From positions 1,240,001-1,304,000 of the forward strand of contig NZ_JAUCCU010000001.1 of NCBI RefSeq assembly GCF_034675845.1: a stretch of 64,000 bases of DNA, in the 5' to 3' direction. The position numbers and the translations under genes are program-made. The DNA is from Castellaniella sp. (lineage in GTDB: Bacteria > Pseudomonadota > Gammaproteobacteria > Burkholderiales > Burkholderiaceae_B). The notes below the pieces were generated by a model, which was not told the origin of the DNA, did no database searches, and worked only from the letters and a program-made list of their open reading frames with translations. This document shows, piece after piece, positions 1 through 8,600 of the stretch (position 1 is the stretch's first letter; each line of letters starts with the position of its first letter).

Positions 1-897
1 AAGAACACCCATCAGTTCTTGTTGACCGTTGCCGGACACCCCCGCTATGCCCAGGATTTCCCCGGCATGCAGATCGAAAGACAATTGCGACAGCGCCGTG
101 GCAAAAGGATGGGCCTGGGGGAGATCCAAGTGGCGCACCTGCAGCAAGACCGGGCCGGCCTCGCGAACCTGGCGCTGCTGCACGGGCAGATCCGCCCCGA
201 TCATCATGCGCGACAGACTGGCGTCGGTTTCCTGGCGCGGGTCGCAAATCCCGGTGACCCGGCCAGCCCGCATGACGGTGCAGCGGTGACACAGGCTGCG
301 GATTTCATCGAGCTTATGGCTGATGTATAGAATGCTGCAGCCTTCTTCGGCCAACTGGCGCAGCACCTGAAATAAACGCTGTACCGCCTGGGGCGTCAAC
401 ACTGACGTGGGCTCGTCCAGGATCAGCAGCTTGGGTTTGCCCAGCAGGGCCCGCACGATTTCCACACGCTGGCGTTCGCCCACCGACAGCGTATGCACAT
501 GACGATGAGGCTCGACATCCAGACCGTACTGGTGGGCGGTGTCGGCAATGCGGCCAGCGAGTTCCTGCAAGTCGATATCGGGCGATAGGCCCAGGGCAAT
601 GTTTTCCACCACAGTCAGGGTGTCGAACAGAGAAAAATGCTGGAACACCATGCCCAGCCCCAATGCCCGGGCCGCAGCGGGATTGGCAATATGCACGTCG
701 GCGCCATCCCACTGCACCGTTCCACTGTCAGGACGCACAACCCCATAGATGATTTTCATCAAGGTGGACTTGCCCGCCCCGTTCTCGCCCAGCACCGCGT
801 GGATTTCGCCCGCTTCGACGGTGAGATCCACCGCGTCGTTGGCGCGCACGGCGGGATAGGATTTAGATATTTGATGTAAGGCCAGTCGCGGTGGCAT
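1..897 (-). CDS. ABC transporter ATP-binding protein, nucleoside/simple-sugar type (partial)
   Basis: This gene reads leftward and runs off the window, leaving 299 N-terminal codons. It encodes the cytoplasmic ATPase of an importer. Visible motifs are a Walker A GENGAGKS (about residues 37-44), a Q-loop region around VFQHF, an LSVGERQRVEI signature and an LLILDEPTSVL Walker B. A second nucleotide-binding half starts near residue 270 (GEILGIAGVSGNGQQE), the layout of double-domain ATPases of the YufO/RbsA group (COG3845). Members of this group work with BMP-family binding proteins on nucleosides or related compounds; the partners would lie beyond the left edge, so the substrate is unknown. The start is the ATG at 897, which opens MPPRLALHQISKSYP. 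Confidence 0.85.
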   Translation of the reverse strand, partial: MPPRLALHQISKSYPAVRANDAVDLTVEAGEIHAVLGENGAGKSTLMKIIYGVVRPDSGTVQWDGADVHIANPAAARALGLGMVFQHFSLFDTLTVVENIALGLSPDIDLQELAGRIADTAHQYGLDVEPHRHVHTLSVGERQRVEIVRALLGKPKLLILDEPTSVLTPQAVQRLFQVLRQLAEEGCSILYISHKLDEIRSLCHRCTVMRAGRVTGICDPRQETDASLSRMMIGADLPVQQRQVREAGPVLLQVRHLDLPQAHPFATALSQLSFDLHAGEILGIAGVSGNGQQELMGVL

Positions 898-1126
898 GCA
901 GGCGTCCTGTTCGGAGGGTTCGTGAAACGCTGAAGTCCGAAAAATTCTACTCAGGAAGCAGGATTAGGCCTAAAGGGGATTAACCCCTAGGCTGACGGAA
1001 TCGACCCGGATGAAACGGGCTGACAACCGCGCTATCTCGTCTTGTTCAGTGATTTTGCGCGGGAACATCACGCTGAATGAATGTTCAATATTAGCGCACA
1101 ATGATGACACCCCGCCCGACGATGCT

Positions 1127-1762
1127 TCAGGCTTCAAACGCCATGCGCCCGGCGAACCACAGGAACAACAAACCAACCATGCCACTGCCGCTACGCGCCA
1201 GTCCCTGGCGGCGTCGAAAGGCCGCAGCCAGACGCGAGCCGCCAAAGATCAAGGCAGACAGATAGATGGCGCTGCACGCCTGCAGAATCAGGGCCAGGAT
1301 CAGAAACGACAGGGATGGGTGGGCATAGGCCGGGTCCACGAACTGCACGAAGAACGACAGCAGGAACAAAATCGCCTTGGGATTGAGCAGGCTGAGCAGC
1401 AAGGCCTTTTGAAATGGACTGCCCGAGGCAATCGAGACGGTCTTGGGGTTGTCATGCGCAGGCCGCCAGGCCGACCACAGCAGCCGGATGCCCAGATAGC
1501 TGAGATACACCGCGCCCACTGCCTTCAGGGCCAGAAACACCACCGGCAGCAGTTTCAAAACCGAGGCTGCGCCTGCTGCCGTCAGCGTCATCAGAATGGT
1601 GTCCCCCAGAAACACCCCGCACGCGGCCTGATAGCCAGCCCGCACGCCACGACCAGCCCCCACCGCCAGCACGAACAACGAGTTCGGCCCTGGCAGCAGC
1701 ACAATAAAAATCACGCCGGCCAGATATGTCCAGACATCCAATACACCATATTCAGAAAACAT
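1127..1762 (-). CDS. leuE: LysE/RhtB-family amino-acid exporter, LeuE-like
   Basis: This 211-residue inner-membrane protein starts MFSEYGVLDVWTYLAG, very like E. coli LeuE, and has the LysE-family signature IVLLPGPNSLFVL near residues 19-31. About six hydrophobic segments are visible. LeuE exports leucine and some analogues; the substrate here is inferred. The gene stands alone on the minus strand, with a purine-rich ribosome site before the ATG at 1762. The gap to the downstream ABC gene (898-1126) holds only a small palindrome (CCTA-A-AGGGG...CCCC-TAGG near 967-990) without a T-run. Confidence 0.82.
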   Translation of the reverse strand: MFSEYGVLDVWTYLAGVIFIVLLPGPNSLFVLAVGAGRGVRAGYQAACGVFLGDTILMTLTAAGAASVLKLLPVVFLALKAVGAVYLSYLGIRLLWSAWRPAHDNPKTVSIASGSPFQKALLLSLLNPKAILFLLSFFVQFVDPAYAHPSLSFLILALILQACSAIYLSALIFGGSRLAAAFRRRQGLARSGSGMVGLLFLWFAGRMAFEA

Positions 1763-1844
1763 GAATGACCCACCCTCAGAATGAGCAATAGTTTATGAGG
1801 CAGGGACGGCCTTCGACAAGTTCAAAATGAACGGCAGGCACCAA

Positions 1845-2007
1845 GGGAACCTCTGAATAAGTCGAGCGGTAAGCAGGCGTTGTCGTTCGGGATGGGATGC
1901 AAGACGCAAACCACAGCGATAGCCGTAGCTATCGCGAGGATTTGCAACGCAGCAGACTGCCCGAATCGACAAATGCCAGCGGCGCGAGGACTTGTTCAGA
2001 GGTTCCC
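1845..2007. mobile_element. MITE-like palindromic element, 163 bp
   Basis: The element is bounded by 19-base inverted repeats (1845-1863 and 1989-2007) that differ at one position and start GGGAACCTCTGAA. The interior is itself partly palindromic, with a central GCGATAGC...GCTATCGC hairpin, and has no coding capacity. This is the structure of a transposase-less miniature element mobilised in trans. Just outside, 1807-1838 resembles the dispersed TTCGACAAG...TGAACGG repeat common in proteobacterial intergenic DNA. It accounts for most of the 323-base gap between leuE and ahpF. Confidence 0.55.
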
Positions 2008-2033
2008 AGGGGATAGGCGGCCAACGCACGCCT

Positions 2034-2062
2034 AAAAAAACTCCCCCTGATTAAAGGGGGAG
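2034..2062 (-). terminator. Rho-independent terminator of ahpF
   Basis: On the minus strand, CTCCCCCT-TTAAT-CAGGGGGAG is followed directly by seven T residues. This strong intrinsic terminator lies 24 bases after the ahpF stop. Confidence 0.85.
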
Positions 2063-2085
2063 TCCAGTATCACCGGGAAAGATAT

Positions 2086-3654
2086 TTACGCGGCGGCTGT
2101 TTCGTCCGCATCCACGGAACTGCGGATCAAATGGTCGAAGGCGGACAAGGCGGCCTTGGCCCCATCGCCCGCGGCGATGATGATCTGCTTGTAGGGCACC
2201 GTGGTGGCATCCCCTGCGGCAAACACACCAGGCACCGAGGTCTGGCCACGGGCATCAACGATAATCTCGCCATGCGGCGTCAGATCCACCGTACCCTTGA
2301 GCCATTCGGTGTTGGGCACCAGACCGATCTGGATAAAGACCCCGTCCAGGTCAACCCGATGATCTGCCCCGCTACTGCGATTCTTGTAGCTAAGACCAAC
2401 CACGCGCTTGCCATCGCCATGAATTTCTGTGGTCTGGGCCGAGACCAGAATCGTGACATTGGGCATGCTGCGCAATTTGCGCTGCAGCACATCGTCGGCG
2501 CGCAACGCAGCGCCGAATTCCACCAGGGTGACATGGCCCACGATCCCGGCCAGGTCGATCGCGGCTTCAACGCCCGAGTTACCTCCGCCGATGACTGCCA
2601 CGTGCTTGCCCTTGAACAAGGGGCCGTCGCAGTGCGGGCAGTAGGCCACGCCGCGATTGCGGTATTCGTTTTCGCCCGGCACATTGATCTGGCGCCAGCG
2701 GGCGCCGGTGGACAGGATGACGGTCTTGGCCTTCAGCACGGCGCCGCTGGCAAGTTCGAGCTGAATCGATTTGCCGGGCACCAGGCGATCCGCCCGCTGC
2801 AGGTTCATGATGTCGACCTCGTAGGCCTTGACGTGCTGTTCCAGCGCCACGCCGAATTTTGGCCCTTCGGTTTCCAGCACGGAGATGTAGTTCTCGATGG
2901 CCATGGTGTCCAGCACCTGACCGCCGAAACGTTCGGCGACCACGCCCGTGCGGATGCCCTTGCGGGCGGCATACACGGCAGCGGCGGCACCGGCTGGCCC
3001 ACCGCCCACCACCAGCACGTCGAATTCTTCACGGGCATTCAGGGCATCGACCTTGGCGCTATCGTCGCCGACGTCCAGTTTCGCCAGGATTTCCTCGACC
3101 CCGGCGCGGCCTTGGTGAAAGATTTCGCCATTGAGGAACACGGCCGGCACAGACAGGATCTCGCGCTGCTGGACCTCGTCCTGGAACAAGGCGCCATCAA
3201 TCGCCACATGGCGGATGCGCGGATTGATGACCGACATGGCGTTCAGCGCCTGGACCACGTCCGGGCAATTCTGGCACGACAGGGAGAAATACGTTTCGAA
3301 ATGGTAGTCGCCCGGCAATGCGCGGATCTGCTCGATGACGGCATCATCCAGTTTCGGGGGGTGACCACCCACCTGCAACAAGGCCAGCACCAGCGAGGTG
3401 AATTCGTGCCCCAGCGGCATACCGGCAAAGCGCACACCGATATCGGTGCCCGCCCGGGCGATCTCGAAGGAAGGAACCCGCATATCGGCAACGTCGAGCA
3501 GCGTGATCTTATCGGACAAACTGGCGATTTCTTCCAGAAAGGCACGCAATTCCTGCGCCTGAGCGCTGCCGTCCACAGAGGCACGCAGCTCGACAGGTTG
3601 CGTGACCCGTTCGAGGTAAGTTCCTAATTGTCCTTTGAGGTTTGCATCCAGCAT
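2086..3654 (-). CDS. ahpF: Alkyl hydroperoxide reductase subunit F
   Basis: This is a 522-residue flavoprotein that uses NADH to re-reduce AhpC through two dithiol centres. Both are present: the N-terminal glutaredoxin-like pair Cys127/Cys130 (SCQNCPDVV) and the thioredoxin-reductase-like pair Cys339/Cys342 (YCPHCDGP). FAD binding is shown by VVGGGPAGAAAA near residue 216 and NAD(P)H binding by VIGGGNSGVEAA near 355. The length matches E. coli AhpF. It lies 147 bases downstream of ahpC on the same strand, and a hairpin between the two probably sets their ratio. No OxyR site could be assigned by eye. Confidence 0.95.
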   Translation of the reverse strand: MLDANLKGQLGTYLERVTQPVELRASVDGSAQAQELRAFLEEIASLSDKITLLDVADMRVPSFEIARAGTDIGVRFAGMPLGHEFTSLVLALLQVGGHPPKLDDAVIEQIRALPGDYHFETYFSLSCQNCPDVVQALNAMSVINPRIRHVAIDGALFQDEVQQREILSVPAVFLNGEIFHQGRAGVEEILAKLDVGDDSAKVDALNAREEFDVLVVGGGPAGAAAAVYAARKGIRTGVVAERFGGQVLDTMAIENYISVLETEGPKFGVALEQHVKAYEVDIMNLQRADRLVPGKSIQLELASGAVLKAKTVILSTGARWRQINVPGENEYRNRGVAYCPHCDGPLFKGKHVAVIGGGNSGVEAAIDLAGIVGHVTLVEFGAALRADDVLQRKLRSMPNVTILVSAQTTEIHGDGKRVVGLSYKNRSSGADHRVDLDGVFIQIGLVPNTEWLKGTVDLTPHGEIIVDARGQTSVPGVFAAGDATTVPYKQIIIAAGDGAKAALSAFDHLIRSSVDADETAAA

Positions 3655-3762
3655 ATATGTACCTTTTTGGAAAAAAACACGCCCTTGTGGGGAGAGACCG
3701 GCCTTTGCTGATCTGCCTCAGCACCCTTGATCGGAACCGAGGCGGATCATGCCGCCGGAGGG

Positions 3763-3786
3763 AGAGGCCCTGATGAAGGGGCCTCT
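3763..3786 (-). other. Intercistronic hairpin between ahpC and ahpF
   Basis: AGAGGCCC (3763-3770) pairs with GGGCCTCT (3779-3786) around an 8-base loop, with no T-run on the minus strand. It sits just after the ahpC stop. It is more likely a partial attenuator or RNA-stabilising stem than a full terminator, which would favour the more abundant AhpC over AhpF. Confidence 0.5.
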
Positions 3787-3801
3787 GTGCCTGTCAGGGC
3801 T

Positions 3802-4365
3802 TTAGATCTTGCCGACCAGGTCCAGGGACGGGGTCAGGGTCTTGGCGCCTTCTTCCCATTTGGCGGGGCAGACCTCGCCGGGGTGGGCAGCGATATAGAG
3901 TGCAGCCTTGACCTTGCGCAGCAGTTCGGAAGCATCACGGCCGATGCCGTTGTCGTGGACTTCCAGGACCTTGATTTCGCCGGCAGGATTGACCACGAAG
4001 GTGCCGCGCAGGGCAATGCCTTCTTCTTCGATCAACACTTCAAAGTTCTTGGACAGCGCATGGGTCGGGTCGCCGATCATCGGGTAGTTGACCTTCTTGA
4101 TGGCTTCGGACGTGTCGTGCCAGGCCTTATGGGCGAAATGCGTATCGGTGGACACGGAGTAGACTTCCACGCCCAGCTTCTGGAATTCAGCGTAGTGATC
4201 AGCCAGGTCTTCGAGTTCGGTCGGGCACACAAAAGTGAAGTCGGCGGGATAGAACACGAACACGGCCCACTTGCCGGCAACGCTTTCGTTGCTGACTTCC
4301 ACGAACTTGCCATTGTGATAAGCAGTGGCCTTGAAGGGCTTGATAACGGTATTGATGAGAGACAT
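3802..4365 (-). CDS. ahpC: Alkyl hydroperoxide reductase subunit C (peroxiredoxin)
   Basis: This 187-residue typical 2-Cys peroxiredoxin reduces H2O2, organic peroxides and peroxynitrite in the cytoplasm. The peroxidatic Cys47 lies in DFTFVCPTEL and the resolving Cys166 in HPGEVCPAKW. Length and cysteine positions match E. coli AhpC. The start at 4365 (MSLINTVIKPF) is preceded by AGGAG; an upstream in-frame ATG would add 18 residues without family similarity and was rejected. AhpF, encoded downstream, is its reductase. Confidence 0.95.
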   Translation of the reverse strand: MSLINTVIKPFKATAYHNGKFVEVSNESVAGKWAVFVFYPADFTFVCPTELEDLADHYAEFQKLGVEVYSVSTDTHFAHKAWHDTSEAIKKVNYPMIGDPTHALSKNFEVLIEEEGIALRGTFVVNPAGEIKVLEVHDNGIGRDASELLRKVKAALYIAAHPGEVCPAKWEEGAKTLTPSLDLVGKI

Positions 4366-4547
4366 GTGGACTCCTGGTTCAGTAAATGGCCTGAGTGGCA
4401 ACAAATTCAGTGTAGGCAATCTCTATTGATAAGTAAAATGAATAGTTTTTATTGATGTGATTGCTTTAGACTATGAGCAACGCTTGGTCTCCCGGCCTGA
4501 ATGAGGCCTACGATGAATAGCCCTTTATTCTTGATGTCGATATACCT

Positions 4548-5291
4548 ATGAATTTTTTGTCTCCTGTTGCTCTTGTCACTGGTTCCACTTCCGGTATCGG
4601 GGCCGCCATTGCTCGACGGCTATCCAACGAGGGATTCGCCATCATCTTGCATTCGCGCAATTCAGTCGATGCTGGGCATGCATTGGCCAGCGAGTTAGGC
4701 ATGGCTGCTTATATACAAGCTGATTTGGCGAATGAGGCGGACCGAGAGAGGCTTGTGCGCGAAGCAGTTGCCATGTGGGGACGACTCGATGTGCTGGTCA
4801 ATAACGCTGGCGTCAGTCGCGTCATCCCCCATGCAGATATCTTGGCGGCCACGCCGGATATATGGCAGGAACTGCATGAAATCAATGTCGTAGCCCCATT
4901 CCGTTTGGTGGCGCACGCTGAATCCGCGCTCCGTGATGCGGCTGCGCGGGGAAAGCCTGGTTGCGTCATTAATGTCAGTTCGCATGCCGGCGTCCGACCA
5001 AAGGGTGCGTCCATTCCTTATGCAGCGACCAAGGCGGCGTTAAACCATGTGACCCGCCTGCTTGCTCTTTCGCTTGCCCCGCATATTCGGGTGAACGCTG
5101 TCGCACCAGGCCTGGTCGATACGCCCATGACAGCGAACTGGATGCAGGCACAGCAAATTTGGAAAGAACAGGCGCCTATGCGTCGGGCGGCTAGCCCAGA
5201 AGATATCGCACAAGCTGTTGCAATGCTGGTCGCTTCAGACTACCTGACGGGTGAAATCCTACTGTCGGATGGCGGCTTAAACCTCACATAA
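4548..5291 (+). CDS. Short-chain dehydrogenase/reductase (SDR)
   Basis: This 247-residue cytoplasmic NAD(P)-dependent oxidoreductase has a Rossmann fold. The cofactor motif TGSTSGIG is at residues 11-18, NNAG at 85-88, and the catalytic residues are Ser145, Tyr158 and Lys162 (NVSSHAG...PYAATKAAL). The C-terminal GEILLSDGGLNLT fits the FabG-like classical SDR group. Neighbours give no clue to the substrate: ahpC lies upstream on the other strand and an accessory element starts about 100 bases downstream. It could be a 3-oxoacyl-ACP reductase relative or a detached catabolic enzyme. Base composition is slightly lower in G+C than the surrounding core genes. Confidence 0.85.
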   Translation: MNFLSPVALVTGSTSGIGAAIARRLSNEGFAIILHSRNSVDAGHALASELGMAAYIQADLANEADRERLVREAVAMWGRLDVLVNNAGVSRVIPHADILAATPDIWQELHEINVVAPFRLVAHAESALRDAAARGKPGCVINVSSHAGVRPKGASIPYAATKAALNHVTRLLALSLAPHIRVNAVAPGLVDTPMTANWMQAQQIWKEQAPMRRAASPEDIAQAVAMLVASDYLTGEILLSDGGLNLT

Positions 5292-5395
5292 GCCTACGCG
5301 TATCAATCGACCAGCCATTTCGGACTCCATTGGTCGTCCGCTTCGGGTTGATGGCAGACGCCTCAAATGGCCGATCTGAGTAAGCCGTTGGCAGT

Positions 5396-5534
5396 TGTCG
5401 AACGCCACTGAGCTCTGAATCGCCACCTCTTTGAAATCAGTACGTTACAGGGAAAACACCATCGTGTCTCGAACAACATAGTCATTCAGTTCTGAAATTT
5501 CCGTACTTTCCGTCGTTTAGTTTTGAACTTTCCG
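5396..5534. repeat. Left end of the putative transposon: terminal repeat plus internal sites
   Basis: Three related sites were read in the plus orientation: about 5404-5423 (GCCACTGAGCTCTGAATCGC), 5483-5503 (CATTCAGTTCTGAAATTTCCG-like) and 5511-5534 (TTTAGTTTTGAACTTTCCG core). They align with the reverse complement of the right-end sites. The rest of 5292-5683 shows no gene. 5540-5680 holds GCCGAC/GCTGCC-rich sequence that I do not recognise. Confidence 0.5.
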
Positions 5535-5683
5535 GATTGTTCTATATGAACGGCTGCTATCGGCTGCCAAAAGCCGACATTCGCTGCCGCAGCCTTGTGG
5601 TCAGAATAGCCCAAATGCAGCCATTTAGGCGTGAAGTTCCTTGGGCGAAAACCTAGGTCGGGCTACGAAGCCAATTCGCGAGA

Positions 5684-8600
5684 TCACTCCCCAGGCGGCA
5701 ACGCAAGTACTAACCCCTTCGGTCCAACTTCGACGAGCCGGACTTGAACCTTGGTTCCCTTGGGAAAACGAGCTGAGTACGACCCGACATCACCCAAGTA
5801 TTTGGCGTGGACAAGACCCTTTTGCCCACGGACCTCCACGAAGATGCCGTATCCCTGGTGCCCTGTAACCGTGCCCTCATAGTTTCCACCCGGGAATAGA
5901 TCTTCGAGCGGCAATGGCGATGCTACCCCTCGGTAGGGCGAAACAACGACTCGATCGAGATGAGTCTGGACCTTGGTTACCACCACTTCAAGGTCTCGCC
6001 CTCGCCGACGGCTGAAGCCCTCGTCAACGAGAAGCAGGGCAAACAGTCCCCCTTCGAGCTCGACAGTCATGTTCTGCCCGACCTGCTTCGTAACTGTTGC
6101 CTTGATCGGTTCACCCGATTGCAGCTTGCGCGCAACTTCGTCCCAAGCTGGCGCAGACTTGCGCCGCGCCAGAGCGACTTGAACCGACTCCAAAGACTGA
6201 CTTGCGCTCGCCGAATCATCCGATTCAAGGATAGTCTGCAACCGATACCAGGCGCCGGCATTCGGGTGGCGTTCGATGGCTTGGACGAGGTCCTTCGCAA
6301 TTGCCCGAGCGCGGTCGTCATCGCGAAGGCGTCGCAGGCATTTGCCGGCAATGAGGGGCCAAGCAGGGTGCGACCGATCAGCCTGCAACCAATCGAACAT
6401 AGCATCGACGACTTCAACATCTGCGAGTCCGGTATCCATCATGGACTCCAAGAGATGTCCGGCTTCGCCGCGCGAGAAGTTCTCCAATTGAGCCAACAGT
6501 TTCGGTGCGTGATCCTTCAGCCCTAGGGCATCCCCCGCAGGCAAGCGGTTCCTCCGCTTAAGCACCTCCAGGAACGTCGGCAACCAATCCGACCGATCTT
6601 CTCGACCAGTCAACCACGAGCAGGCCTGCGCGACCAGGGCGCGCTCGTCGACGGTCTCGGGTAGCAGCTGGGGACGCTCCAGCAGAGCCTGCCAGACGTG
6701 GGGCCATTCAGCGCGATCTTCTCGACCAGTCAACCACGAGCAGGCCTGCGCGACCAGGGCGCGCTCGTCGACGGTCTCGGGTAGCAGCTGGGGACGCTCC
6801 AGCAGAGCCTGCCAGACGTGGGGCCATTCAGCGCGATCTTCTCGACCAGTCAACCACGAGCAGCCCTGCACGACCAGGGCGCGCTCGTCGACGGTCTCGG
6901 GTAGCAGCTGGGGACGCTCCAGCAGCGCCCGCCAGACGTGGGCCCATTCAGCGCGATCTTCTCGACCAGTCAACCACGAGCAGCCCTGCGCGACCAGGGC
7001 GCGCTCGTCGACGGTCTCGGGTAGCAGCTGGGGACGCTCCAGCAGCGCCCGCCAGACGTGGGCCCATTCAGCGCGATCTTCTCGACCAGTCAACCACGAG
7101 CAGCCCTGCACGACCAGGGCGCGCTCGTCGACGGTCTCGGGTAGCAGCTGGGGACGCTCCAGCAGAGCCTGCCAGACGTGGGGCCATTCAGCGCGATCTT
7201 CTCGACCAGTCAACCACGAGCAGGCCTGCGCGACCAGGGCGCGCTCGTCGACGGTCTCGGGTAGCAGCTGGGGACGCTCCAGCAGAGCCTGCCAGACGTG
7301 GGGCCATTCAGCGCGATCTTCTCGACCAGTCAACCACGAGCAGGCCTGCACGACCAGGGCGCGCTCGTCGACGGTCTCGGGTAGCAACTGGGGACGCTCC
7401 AGCAGAGCCCGCCAGACGTGGGCCCATTCAGCGCGATCTTCTCGACCAGTCAGCCACGAGCAGCCCTGCGCGACCAGGGCGCGCTCGTCGACGGTCTCGG
7501 GTAGCAGCTGGGGACGCTCCAGCAGCGCCCGCCAGACGTGGGCCCATTCAGCGCGATCTTCTCGACCAGTCAGCCACGAGCAGCCCTGCGCGACCAGGGC
7601 GCGCTCGTCGACGGTCTCGGGTAGCAGCTGGGGACGCTCCAGCAGCGCCCGCCAGACGTGGGCCCATTCAGCGCGATCTTCTCGACCAGTCAGCCACGAG
7701 CAGCCCTGCGCGACCAGGGCGCGTGCTTCATCTTCGCCCGCCGAATTTACGGCGAGAGCGAGCATGTCTTGGAGCACAAAAGCCCAACACGGCACATCCG
7801 GCAGCTCAAGTTCGGCAAGCGCCAGTCGACGCGACGTCTCAAGTGCGTCCAGACCTTGGAGTGACAGCTTCTTCCACACGAAGTGCCAGTCCGCTTGTTC
7901 TTGACTGCATTCAAGCCAGCGTACCGCGACATTGGCCATCTCAGACGGAACGCCCTGCGTAAAGGATTGGTGCTCGGCAAGAGCCTCCCAAATCCGAGAC
8001 CACTGCGGGATCTTCAATCCTTCATCCGACACGATTCGGCGTATTGCCCAGCCCGCCAATGATTCGTCATTCGGATGAGATCTCCAAAGCCGCCACCAAT
8101 ACGCCGGCCAGTGGGCTTGGCGCGGATCTGAATCGCGCCACTGGTTCAGAGTCTCAAGCGCCTTCTGAATCAAGTCGTTCACACCTGTACCCAGGCTTGC
8201 ATGCGCTGCGCGCCAACAGGCCCAACTGGTGGCCATGTCGGACTGAATCCTCCGATCTCCCCCGGGTGGCAACGTCCGCCACTTCGCAACGCATCGCGCG
8301 GCCAGCCCGTGCATGTCGACGTCTACCAAACGATCAGCCAGCAGACTCCGGTCGGAAGCGGAAAACGTCCGCAGCAGCCGAGCGGCAAGGGCATGGTCCC
8401 CCTCGTCTACCGAGCGCTCGAATGCCAAGGCAAGATCACGGGCGTATGCCTGCGGGGTGGAGGGTCTGACGAGTACCCGGTAGATAGCATCGCTTAAATG
8501 CGGATGGGTGAGACGTACAAGTTGACTTGCTGGCTGGAGTTCAAGCACTGAGAAGTCACCATCGCGATTCAGTGCCTCCAGTCGTTCCCGGTCCGATTCC

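Noticed and set aside
1793..2029. 78-codon open frame in the leuE-ahpF gap
   Set aside because: It is wholly made of the palindromic MITE and flanking repeat and has no ribosome site.
2131..3627. 498-codon open frame opposite ahpF
   Set aside because: It mirrors the codon pattern of ahpF, has no ribosome site or family motif, and ahpF is certain.
6608..7687. Tandem 120-bp repeats considered as a CRISPR or satellite array
   Set aside because: There are no unique spacers and the repeats are translated in frame within one gene.
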